Shown: piece after piece, positions 1-6,729 of the stretch
Layout: each line of letters begins with the position of its first letter
Numbering within the stretch: position 1 is the first letter of the stretch
NCBI GenBank assembly: GCA_964478945.1
Contig: CAYZJV010000083.1
Location: 1-8,968 of the forward strand
From: CAYZJV01 sp964478945
Lineage (GTDB): Bacteria; Spirochaetota; Spirochaetia; Sphaerochaetales; Sphaerochaetaceae
Direction of reading: 5' to 3'
DNA: 8,968 bases
Translations under genes and position numbers: made by a program
Notes under the pieces: generated by a model
The model's input: only the letters and a program-made list of their open reading frames with translations
What the model was told of the DNA's origin: nothing
The model's database searches: none

Positions 1-20
1 GACAAGTGATTTTGGTGAAC

Positions 21-980
21 TCACACCCGGTTCTTTTCCTTTCCTGCGAGGAACGCCTCAAGGTTAGCCACCGCGATATCCATCAGTCGGGCACGGGATT
101 CCTTGGGAGCCCATGCGATATGGGGAGTGACGATGCAATTGGCCGATTCCACCAACACATTCACATCCCGAGGAGGTTCCTCAGCAAGCACATCGACTGC
201 GGCAGAGGCCACATGGCCACTTTCCAGGGCCTTTGCCAAATCCTCTTCAACAATCAAGGGGCCCCTTGATGTGTTCACCAGCAGGACTCCCTTCTTCATC
301 TTGGCGATACTCTCGGCATTGACCAGTCCGGTCGTCTCCTTGGTCAAAGGACAATGGAGACTGATCACATCCGAAGAGGACAACAATTCATCCATCTCCA
401 CGTAGCGCAAGGAATCCGATTCGTAGGCGGGATTCCGATAGGCATCGAAGGCAAGCACACGCATTCCGAACGCCTGCGCGATCCGGCTGGCGGCATGACC
501 GATTCTTCCGAGTCCAACGATCCCCATCGTCTTGCCTGCGAGTTCGATCAAGGGATAATCCCAGAAACAGAAATCCTTGGAAGAATGCCAACGGCCTTGC
601 TTCACTGCTCCCGAATGAGCTCCCACATGGTGGCACATCTCCAGCAACAGTGCGAACACGTATTGCGCAACGGCAGTGGTTCCGTAGGTGGGAATGTTGG
701 TTACCACGATACCGTGCTCCCTTGCAGAGGCAACATCCACCACATTGTAGCCTGTGGCCAACACGCCCACATAACGGATTGACGGACATGCTTCGAACAC
801 GTCCTTTCCCAGCGGTGTCTTGTTGGTGATCACAATGGATGCGTTCCCTATCCTATCCACCACGTCCTCGCCGGATGTCCGCTCATGTACGATGAGTTCT
901 CCCAATTTTGCGAATCCGTCCCAACTCAAATCCCCCGGATTGAGGGTGTATCCGTCCAATACGACAATCTTGGTGTCCAT
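21..980 (-). CDS. D-2-hydroxyacid dehydrogenase, glycerate/hydroxypyruvate-reductase-like
   Basis: A 319-residue cytoplasmic NAD(H)-dependent oxidoreductase that interconverts a 2-keto acid and a D-2-hydroxy acid. The substrate-binding domain is split, roughly residues 1-100 and 290-319. The Rossmann domain between them has the GLGRIG loop at 156-161, and D179 at the end of the second beta strand favours NAD over NADP. The catalytic triad of the family is complete: R239 (in NTSRG), E268 (in EEP) and H287 (in TPHIAWA). GVLATGYNVVD (72-82) and TPHIAWA resemble the HprA/glycerate dehydrogenase branch, but the exact substrate is inferred. The frame stays open to 1151, which would run into the divergent gene. 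I chose the ATG at 978-980 because AAGGAG lies 7 nt upstream (complement of 988-993) and because the usual family length starts here. Its role in the locus is unknown; it could reduce a keto acid released by catabolism. Confidence 0.9.
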   Translation of the reverse strand: MDTKIVVLDGYTLNPGDLSWDGFAKLGELIVHERTSGEDVVDRIGNASIVITNKTPLGKDVFEACPSIRYVGVLATGYNVVDVASAREHGIVVTNIPTYGTTAVAQYVFALLLEMCHHVGAHSGAVKQGRWHSSKDFCFWDYPLIELAGKTMGIVGLGRIGHAASRIAQAFGMRVLAFDAYRNPAYESDSLRYVEMDELLSSSDVISLHCPLTKETTGLVNAESIAKMKKGVLLVNTSRGPLIVEEDLAKALESGHVASAAVDVLAEEPPRDVNVLVESANCIVTPHIAWAPKESRARLMDIAVANLEAFLAGKEKNRV

Positions 981-1032
981 TCTCTTTCTCCTTCTCCCCA
1001 GAACCGAGGGGCTCGAAATGCCAGTGGGACCA

Positions 1033-1041
1033 AATATACCA
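1033..1041 (-). promoter_or_regulatory. Candidate extended -10 promoter for the D-2-hydroxyacid dehydrogenase gene
   Basis: On the minus strand this reads TGGTATATT, a TGn extension followed by TATATT (5 of 6 to TATAAT). It lies 52 nt upstream of the start codon. The -35 position at 17-bp spacing (TTTCGT) is poor, so the call rests on the extended -10. Proposed from sequence only. Confidence 0.4.
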
Positions 1042-1099
1042 CAGAAGAATTGATTACGAAAGTTCAAAAAATCCTTCTCTCTATATTCTTTGCTTTCCA

Positions 1100-1108
1100 T
1101 GATATACT
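1100..1108 (+). promoter_or_regulatory. Candidate extended -10 promoter for the FAD oxidoreductase gene
   Basis: TGATATACT: a TGn extension followed by TATACT (5 of 6 to TATAAT), ending 28 nt before the ATG at 1137. No convincing -35 box is found at 16-18 bp. A start near 1115 would leave a short leader holding the ribosome binding site (GGGAAGGGGG, 1121-1130). Confidence 0.4.
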
Positions 1109-1136
1109 TCCATGACCAAAGGGAAGGGGGATCTTT

Positions 1137-2642
1137 ATGGCCAAGAAACATGTGGTGGTTGTCGGAGCGGGAATCGCGGGATTGTCCGCGGCATCCTACC
1201 TATTGCGCAATGGGTACGAGGTCACTGTGGTGGAACAGCACACCCTCCCTGGAGGGTTGTGCACATCCTGGAAACGTAAGGGCTACACGATAGATTACTG
1301 TGTCCATTGGCTCATGGGAACCGATGGCGAATCCGATTTCTATCGGATCTGGGAAGAATTGGGGGCTTTTGACAATGAGGATGGCTCGAGCGTACCGATC
1401 GTCGATTTCACCGACTTCACCACTATCGAACTGTCCAACGGTGAAAAGGTCTGTTTGTACAGCGACTTGAAAAAACTCCGTCACGAGCTGCTTCGCATCG
1501 CACCGGAAGACGAGAAGGAGATCGATCGTTTCTGCAAAAGTGTGGAAAAGCTGGGAAACCTCTCAATGCCCGCTCTCACCGAACAGAACTCACTGGTAAA
1601 AAGTGTACGTCGGATTGCCTCGAGTGTGGGCGGTTTCACGACGATGATGCGCCATCTCGTGTCGATGGAAGTATACGCGAATAGATTCAAGAGTCCACTT
1701 TTGAAGGAGCTGTTCCTCACTGAAATACCAGCCGAATGGAGTCTCATATCACTTACCATGGGGCTTTCCCAACAACCGAAGAAGAGTGCCGGGTATACAG
1801 TGGGAGGATCTCTCAATCTCGCCAAGAACATTGAGAGGGTCATCAGAGGATTGGGAGGAACCATCCTCTATGGGAAAGCCGTCTCAAGGATATTGGTCGA
1901 ACGGGATGTGGCGGTGGGAGTACAACTAGTCGACGGTACTTCGATCGAGGCCGATTATGTGATTGGCGCCGCCGATGGCCATGCGACATTGTACCATCTT
2001 TTGGAAGGGAAGTATCTCAACAAACAATTGGAAGACATCTACAAGCACTTTCCCCTGTTTCCCTCCACCGTCTTTGTGGCAATCGGAGTGGATAAGGATT
2101 GTTCCGCACTTCCCCATATATTCACCCCATACCTCAAAACGCCCATCCGTTTCCCCGATGGTGCGGAACATCGCCGCTTCGGTGTGAACGTGTACCACTA
2201 TGATCCCACCTTGGCTCCGAAGGGAAAGACCTTGGTTACCGTTCTGTTCAACACATGGGAAGGCGAAGCATGGGAAGAGTTGTATCGCAAGGACAAGGAC
2301 CTCTATGAAAGGGAGAAGCAACGCATCGGAGAAGAGGTCGTCGATCGTCTTGAGTCCATCATAGGCGATTTTTCCGCACATGTTGAGATGGTGGATGTCT
2401 CGACTCCCCACACGGTGATCAAATACACAGGCAATTGGAAGGGCAGCTTTGAGGGCTTCGCGCCCACCAAACGCACATTATCGGTGAAGGTACCGAAGCA
2501 ATTGCCGGGCTTGCGCAACTTCTCCATGATCGGTCAATGGACCAGTCCGGGAGGAGGTTTGCCCACCGCGGCCAAGGATGGCCGGGATATCGCCATACAG
2601 CTGTGTAGGGAGGATGGCAAGGTGTTCACATCGAAACGTTGA
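1137..2642 (+). CDS. CrtI/phytoene-desaturase-like FAD-dependent oxidoreductase
   Basis: A 501-residue flavoprotein of the amine-oxidase/phytoene desaturase superfamily. The N-terminal FAD-binding motif is GAGIAGL at 10-16, with E33 to bind the ribose and the GG pair at 39-40 (LPGGLC). The C-terminal FAD motif typical of CrtI-type enzymes, GQWTSPGGGLP, is at 466-476, and the protein ends 25 residues later. Length matches the family. There is no signal peptide and no clear membrane segment. The start is the ATG at 1137, with the purine-rich GGGAAGGGGG just upstream. No carotenoid genes (for example phytoene synthase) accompany it, so a carotenoid role is not supported. Related families include all-trans-retinol saturases and carotenoid isomerases; the substrate is unknown. 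It is divergent from the dehydrogenase gene and converges on the regulator gene with a 1-nt gap. Confidence 0.85.
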   Translation: MAKKHVVVVGAGIAGLSAASYLLRNGYEVTVVEQHTLPGGLCTSWKRKGYTIDYCVHWLMGTDGESDFYRIWEELGAFDNEDGSSVPIVDFTDFTTIELSNGEKVCLYSDLKKLRHELLRIAPEDEKEIDRFCKSVEKLGNLSMPALTEQNSLVKSVRRIASSVGGFTTMMRHLVSMEVYANRFKSPLLKELFLTEIPAEWSLISLTMGLSQQPKKSAGYTVGGSLNLAKNIERVIRGLGGTILYGKAVSRILVERDVAVGVQLVDGTSIEADYVIGAADGHATLYHLLEGKYLNKQLEDIYKHFPLFPSTVFVAIGVDKDCSALPHIFTPYLKTPIRFPDGAEHRRFGVNVYHYDPTLAPKGKTLVTVLFNTWEGEAWEELYRKDKDLYEREKQRIGEEVVDRLESIIGDFSAHVEMVDVSTPHTVIKYTGNWKGSFEGFAPTKRTLSVKVPKQLPGLRNFSMIGQWTSPGGGLPTAAKDGRDIAIQLCREDGKVFTSKR

Positions 2643-2643
2643 C

Positions 2644-3183
2644 TCAACAGATGATGTCTATCACCTTCACCACCTCGGAAAGCGGTATGGTCTGGTGTTC
2701 CATCCTCCCATCGAAGTAAAACCCGTCGCCAGTTTTGAGATGATACTCATCTTCTCCGATCTTGAGGATCATCTCACCTTCCAGGATATAGAGGAACTCC
2801 TCCCCTTCGTGTGTGGTCTTGTGCAATTTATGATCTGCCTTGCGGGTTTCGAAATAGAAGGGCTGCATCACCTTGTCTTCTTGCGAGGATGCGAAGGGAA
2901 ACATCTTGTAGCCTTTCGATGTCTTGATCAGTTGCGTGCTCACCGCTTCGGCCGAGTCCAAGGTGATATCCTTATGATTGTCCTCGTCCAGAAGGAAGGA
3001 GATCTTGATATTCAAGGAGTCGGCGATTTTGGCGAGCACTCCAATGGAAGGCATCACCTTTCCCTTCTCAATCTTGGAAAGATGACTCTTGGTGAATCCA
3101 CAGAAAGTTGCGATATCCTCTTGGGTCCGCTTCTGTTGCAGTCTGATCTTCTTGATGTGCAGGCCAATCGCCACCGGATCCAT
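2644..3183 (-). CDS. XRE-family transcriptional regulator with C-terminal cupin domain
   Basis: A 179-residue DNA-binding regulator. Residues about 8-65 form an XRE helix-turn-helix (LHIKKIRLQQKRTQEDIA, then the recognition region TKSHLSKIEKG at 31-41). Residues about 107-178 form a small cupin barrel: HEGEEFLYILEGE starts at H125, GDGFYFD is at 152-158, followed by H163. H125, E129 and H163 could bind a metal or ligand. Regulators of this design (PuuR-like) usually control nearby transport and amine or amino-acid catabolism genes, with the cupin sensing a small molecule. The start is the ATG at 3181-3183, with AAAGGATG about 9 nt upstream. It is the last gene of the minus-strand operon, 42 nt after the M20 gene, so it probably regulates its own operon. 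I infer repression or activation of the promoter near 8566-8594, but its site is not proven. Confidence 0.9.
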   Translation of the reverse strand: MDPVAIGLHIKKIRLQQKRTQEDIATFCGFTKSHLSKIEKGKVMPSIGVLAKIADSLNIKISFLLDEDNHKDITLDSAEAVSTQLIKTSKGYKMFPFASSQEDKVMQPFYFETRKADHKLHKTTHEGEEFLYILEGEMILKIGEDEYHLKTGDGFYFDGRMEHQTIPLSEVVKVIDIIC

Positions 3184-3225
3184 ATACCACCCATCCTTTC
3201 CATTTCATACCCAAGCGGTGCAGGT

Positions 3226-4380
3226 TCAAAATATCTTGGCCAAATTCCCGTAGATCACGGCAGCCAAACACAATTCCTGTACTTCCACGTACTCGTCGAC
3301 CACGTGGGCATGCTCAGCCCTTCCTGGTCCAATTCCTATCGTGGGGATATGGCGTTTTCCCGCCGATTCGCTCCCATCGGTACAAAATTGATAATTATGG
3401 AATTTTATTTCCATTCCCAGTTCACTATAAACAGTTTTTGCTTTTCGCACAATGAAATCTTCTTCATCGATACGCCATCCCGGATAGAATCGTTCCGATT
3501 CCAGCGTCTCTCCGGTATAGGTGGGAAGCGCCTCAACTGCATAGCGCACCTCGGCTCGAAATGAGTTGTCCCTCCTTTCAAGTTCATCTATGGAGGCCAG
3601 TAGTGGTTCCAGTACGCTTTCCTTCGTCTCATTCTCAACCAAGCGCCTATCGAAGGTGACCCTGCATCGACTTGGAACGATGGAAGTCCCTGGGTAAGGG
3701 GAAGAGACAATGTCAGTAGCCACCATGATACCTTCTCCCAAAGTCTCCGATTTCTTCACAGGGAGCTTTTCCAGCTCTCCCAACAACATCCTCATCTGGT
3801 CTATCGCATTCACCCCTTTCTCAGGGTGGGCAGAATGGGCATTGACTCCTTTTGTTTCCACCACAAGCTCGGCTCTTCCCTTCTGTCCGATGGCAATTTT
3901 CAAACTGTTCGGTTCTCCAAGCACCACCGCATCGACACTCAGGTCATCGAGCACCTTCCCGAAACCGACTCCTTCGAACACCTCCTCATATACCACCGCG
4001 ACCACATGGATATCGGCCTCATGCTCCTGTTTGGCCACATCTGCGACACCATGGACCATTGCGGCCAATGCCGCCTTCATGTCGGCAGCCCCCCGTCCAT
4101 ACAGTTTGCCGTCCTTTACCACACCTCCAAAGGGATCAACACTCCATTCACTTGGATTGGGAACATCCACCGTGTCCATATGCCCTTCGAAGAGTAGCGA
4201 CCGCTCTCCCTTTCCGGTAATCTTTCCCCTCACGTTTCCGAAACGGTCGGTGTGGATTTCATCATACCCCAAGTCTTCCATTTCCCGAACAATACGTCGC
4301 GCGACCGATTCCTCATTCCCCGAGAGGCTTTTCAACTGAATGAGATCCTGGCTAAAAGAGAGCAGTCTTTCCTTATTCAC
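3226..4380 (-). CDS. M20-family metallohydrolase, YgeY-like
   Basis: A 384-residue cytoplasmic zinc hydrolase of the M20/ArgE/DapE/CPG2 family, which cleaves amide bonds of dipeptides or N-acyl amino acids. All expected metal and catalytic residues are visible: H67 and D69 (GHMDTV), bridging D100 (GRGAADMK), general base E132 and ligand E133 (YEEVFEG), E156 (LGEP) and H359 (AHVVDE). The dimerisation (lid) domain is about 170-290. The order of motifs (EGHMDTV, WSVDPFGG, GQKGRAEL, FYPGWRIDEEDFIV, FCTDGSE) resembles the YgeY group, annotated as selenium-metabolism-linked hydrolases. No selenium or purine genes lie here, so that link does not carry over. It starts with GTG at 4378-4380, supported by AGGAG 9 nt upstream, and lies 21 nt after the M24 gene. 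It probably acts on the imported compound or on the product of the M24 enzyme. Confidence 0.9.
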   Translation of the reverse strand: MNKERLLSFSQDLIQLKSLSGNEESVARRIVREMEDLGYDEIHTDRFGNVRGKITGKGERSLLFEGHMDTVDVPNPSEWSVDPFGGVVKDGKLYGRGAADMKAALAAMVHGVADVAKQEHEADIHVVAVVYEEVFEGVGFGKVLDDLSVDAVVLGEPNSLKIAIGQKGRAELVVETKGVNAHSAHPEKGVNAIDQMRMLLGELEKLPVKKSETLGEGIMVATDIVSSPYPGTSIVPSRCRVTFDRRLVENETKESVLEPLLASIDELERRDNSFRAEVRYAVEALPTYTGETLESERFYPGWRIDEEDFIVRKAKTVYSELGMEIKFHNYQFCTDGSESAGKRHIPTIGIGPGRAEHAHVVDEYVEVQELCLAAVIYGNLAKIF

Positions 4381-4401
4381 CGTAGCAGACTCCTGTTGTG
4401 T

Positions 4402-5610
4402 TCAAATCCATAGTTTACGGGTGGTGGTGAGCACTTTGTTGCCATCGGAGGTGACCAATAGATTCTGCTCATAATTGACCGTTCCCACCCCTGGTTTGTA
4501 GAGACATTTTTCGACGGCAAGATACATGTGCTGCTCAATCTCCATCGTCTCCTCGGTGACAAACCATGGCCGCTCCCATGTCATTCCCACTCCATGTCCC
4601 CAATGGGGAGGAAAGGCGGCATAGATGGTGTTCCGATCGTCTTGCTGTGGAGAAAGGGAGATGCCATGCTCGGACAGATACCCATCTCCGGCTGTCACGA
4701 TATCCCGTACCTTGACACCCGGCTTGATGAGGCTGACCACATGTTCGCAGGAGTCGGTCACCGTTTCAATCATCTTCCTTTGGACCGGATCGGGATCACC
4801 ACCTACGATGGTGGTTCTTCCGAAATCACAGATGTATCCTTCGTACAGGATGATCAGATCGACTTTGAATATGTCGCCCTTCTCCATCTTCCTCCTCGAA
4901 TCGAAACCAGGAAAGTCGATGCTGTGCACAGGATTGCTGTCCTTCCCACCATTGGCGACTACGAAATAAAGTACCGCTCCTTGGGAGAAGACATGCTCCA
5001 TCGCAGGACCGATGACTTGGCTCTCGGTCTTTCCTGGAGCGACGCCTTCCATGATGATCCGGACTGCTTCGCTTCCGATCCTGCAGGACTCTACGATGGA
5101 TTCCCGTTCCCGGGGAGCTTTGATCACCTGCATGGCACCTATGATGTCGTCACACGGAACAAGCACCAGGGAAGGAAGATTGTGCCGCAGGTGTCTCATG
5201 ATGTTGCCATGCAAGGTGTCCTCGAACATAATCCCCGCGTTTCCCACATCCATATGCAACTCTTTCGCCGTTTGCGCCAACAGGGCATGGAAATCGGTAC
5301 CGTAGCGAATGTCCCCGATAGCCACCAGGTCCTTGCGGTACTCCATCGTGGTGACGAGCAACACCGGTTCCCCTTCCGCGGGGATCAGCAACATCGAGTG
5401 CGATCGCCCACTCCAAAGCGGGAGGTTGTCCGGAAGATAGCACCTCTGCTGGTAGTGGTTGGCGAAATAGTCTCCTCCGGCGAACCGGTCGAAGGTTCCT
5501 CCCCCACGTGAGCAGATGTAGACTCCGTTCAGACCCCGCTTTCGCACCTCTTCCTGGCACGCTTGCCTTCTTTTTACAAACAGATCATATGGAACATTGT
5601 GTGAAAACAT
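4402..5610 (-). CDS. M24-family metallopeptidase, Xaa-Pro peptidase/creatinase fold
   Basis: A 402-residue cytoplasmic hydrolase. Residues about 10-160 form a creatinase-type N-terminal domain and about 170-402 the pita-bread catalytic domain. The five ligands of the dinuclear metal site are all present: D251 (FKVDL), D262 (CDFGRTT), H339 (HWGHGVGM), E367 (AVEKCLYKPG) and E381 (NYEQNLLVT). Because they are intact, it should be a metallopeptidase or amidohydrolase rather than metal-free creatinase. H229 (NPVHSID) matches the first conserved substrate-pocket histidine of Xaa-Pro enzymes, but the second appears to be E346 (GMTWERP), so the substrate may not be a prolyl peptide. The start is the ATG at 5608-5610, with AAGGAG 10 nt upstream. 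It lies 23 nt after the TRAP receptor gene and 21 nt before the M20 gene, which fits stepwise breakdown of an imported compound. Confidence 0.9.
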   Translation of the reverse strand: MFSHNVPYDLFVKRRQACQEEVRKRGLNGVYICSRGGGTFDRFAGGDYFANHYQQRCYLPDNLPLWSGRSHSMLLIPAEGEPVLLVTTMEYRKDLVAIGDIRYGTDFHALLAQTAKELHMDVGNAGIMFEDTLHGNIMRHLRHNLPSLVLVPCDDIIGAMQVIKAPRERESIVESCRIGSEAVRIIMEGVAPGKTESQVIGPAMEHVFSQGAVLYFVVANGGKDSNPVHSIDFPGFDSRRKMEKGDIFKVDLIILYEGYICDFGRTTIVGGDPDPVQRKMIETVTDSCEHVVSLIKPGVKVRDIVTAGDGYLSEHGISLSPQQDDRNTIYAAFPPHWGHGVGMTWERPWFVTEETMEIEQHMYLAVEKCLYKPGVGTVNYEQNLLVTSDGNKVLTTTRKLWI

Positions 5611-5633
5611 GGTTCGTCATCTCCTTGGAATTC

Positions 5634-6683
5634 CTATTTTCGTGAGAAGAGTTCGACCTCTTTCTCCAAGTCCTCAAGGATTTTGGTCGATCGCGCACCG
5701 TATTCCTCTTTGAAGAAATCCCGCACAGGGGCGGCCGCCGTGGTAAACTCGTCTATCGCTTCAGGTGTCAGTTCAATCACCTCGACGTGTTCGGCAAGGA
5801 TCTTTTCCGCATCCGAATTGGCCTTGTCCTGCAGTTCATAGGCATAGTCATGCATCTCCGCAACCGTCTCCACCAAAATCTGCTGCAGATCCGCGGGAAG
5901 GGCATTGAAGGCCTTGTCGTTCATGAACACACCTTCAAGATACATGATATGGTTCGATTTGATGAGGTAATCCTGTACTTCATACCATTTCATATCGACC
6001 AGGGCTCCCAAGGGATTTTCCACTCCGGAAACCATGTTCAGCTGCAATGCGCTGTATACATCGGTGTAGGGAACGGGTGTCGGATTGGCCCCATACGCTG
6101 CGTAGTTCTTGATGATCAGGGGTGTGTCCATCGTCCTAAACGGCATTCCCTTGAAATCGGCTGGAGATTTGATCGCCCTATTGCTCAGCCAATCACTGGC
6201 TCCGAGTGGCCATAGATCCATCAACTTCAGATTCTTCTCGGCATAAATCGCCGGCAGATCCTCGGTTGCAACTTTGCTTTCCGCCAAAAAGTCATAGGCT
6301 TGTTCGACATCGGTCGGAAGCAGGTAATGCAGTGCGAACACCTGTCCTTCGGGTACGATGGTGGCCACATTGCCTGGACTCACGATTGCCATTTGGGTGG
6401 AACCGGTCAACAAATGCTCGACCAAGTCCACTCCCACACCCAACTGTCCCACCTGGAAGACTTCGAATTTGATCCGTCCCCCACTCTTTTCCTCCACTCT
6501 TCTCGCCAACTCCTTGGCATAGAGATCGGGGACAGTATCGGCATACTCTTCATGTGTCACCTTGAAGGTATACGTCTTTTCGGTATCACGAGCAGCTTCA
6601 GTGGAGGAAGATTTCGTTTCTCCTCCGCAAGAGACGAACATGATGCTCGCGAACAACATTGCGATCAAAACCACCTTTTTCAT
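5634..6683 (-). CDS. dctP: TRAP transporter solute-binding lipoprotein (DctP family)
   Basis: A 349-residue extracytoplasmic receptor that captures the substrate for the TRAP permease. The N-terminus is a lipoprotein signal: MKK, a hydrophobic stretch at 4-17, then FVSC with the lipidated cysteine at C19, followed by a Ser/Thr/Glu-rich tether. Phe at -3 is unusual for the standard lipobox. The family core is clear: GGRIKFEVFQVGQLG (68-82), DFKGMPFRTM (176-185) with R183 at the conserved arginine that pairs with the substrate carboxylate, and VYSALQLNMVSGVENP (209-224). The frame opens 30 bases earlier at 6713, but ATG 6681-6683 has AAAAAGGAG 7 nt upstream (complement of 6691-6699) and begins a proper signal peptide. 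It lies 46 nt after the dctM-like gene. The symbol is the family name; dicarboxylate as substrate is not implied. Confidence 0.92.
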   Translation of the reverse strand: MKKVVLIAMLFASIMFVSCGGETKSSSTEAARDTEKTYTFKVTHEEYADTVPDLYAKELARRVEEKSGGRIKFEVFQVGQLGVGVDLVEHLLTGSTQMAIVSPGNVATIVPEGQVFALHYLLPTDVEQAYDFLAESKVATEDLPAIYAEKNLKLMDLWPLGASDWLSNRAIKSPADFKGMPFRTMDTPLIIKNYAAYGANPTPVPYTDVYSALQLNMVSGVENPLGALVDMKWYEVQDYLIKSNHIMYLEGVFMNDKAFNALPADLQQILVETVAEMHDYAYELQDKANSDAEKILAEHVEVIELTPEAIDEFTTAAAPVRDFFKEEYGARSTKILEDLEKEVELFSRK

Positions 6684-6729
6684 TCGATTACTCCTTTTTG
6701 CATCGATTTTCACATATCGTCAAACCAGC

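Noticed and set aside
981..1151. N-terminal extension of the D-2-hydroxyacid dehydrogenase by 57 residues to an ATG at 1151
   Set aside because: It would overlap the start of the divergent gene and cover its promoter region. The ATG at 980 has a strong ribosome binding site and gives the normal family length.
2570..2583. GGCCAAGGATGGCC inverted repeat as a terminator for the regulator transcript
   Set aside because: Arms are only 5 bp, no T-run follows, and it lies inside the coding part of the oxidoreductase gene.
2578..3564. Long plus-strand open frame of 328 codons across the regulator and M20 genes
   Set aside because: It is antisense to two well-supported genes, resembles no known family and begins inside the oxidoreductase gene; a shadow frame.
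3710..4339. Plus-strand frame of 209 codons opposite the M20 gene
   Set aside because: Its Ser/Thr/Pro-rich, low-complexity translation is typical of an antisense shadow of a conserved gene.
4402..5610. Creatinase or ectoine hydrolase as a firm name for the M24 protein
   Set aside because: Creatinase lacks metal ligands that are all present here, and no other creatine or ectoine pathway gene is found in the window; the ectoine locus is only a loose parallel.
6684..6713. Ten-residue N-terminal extension of the TRAP receptor
   Set aside because: The downstream ATG at 6683 has AAAAAGGAG at ideal distance and begins a standard lipoprotein signal peptide; the extension would put charged residues before it.
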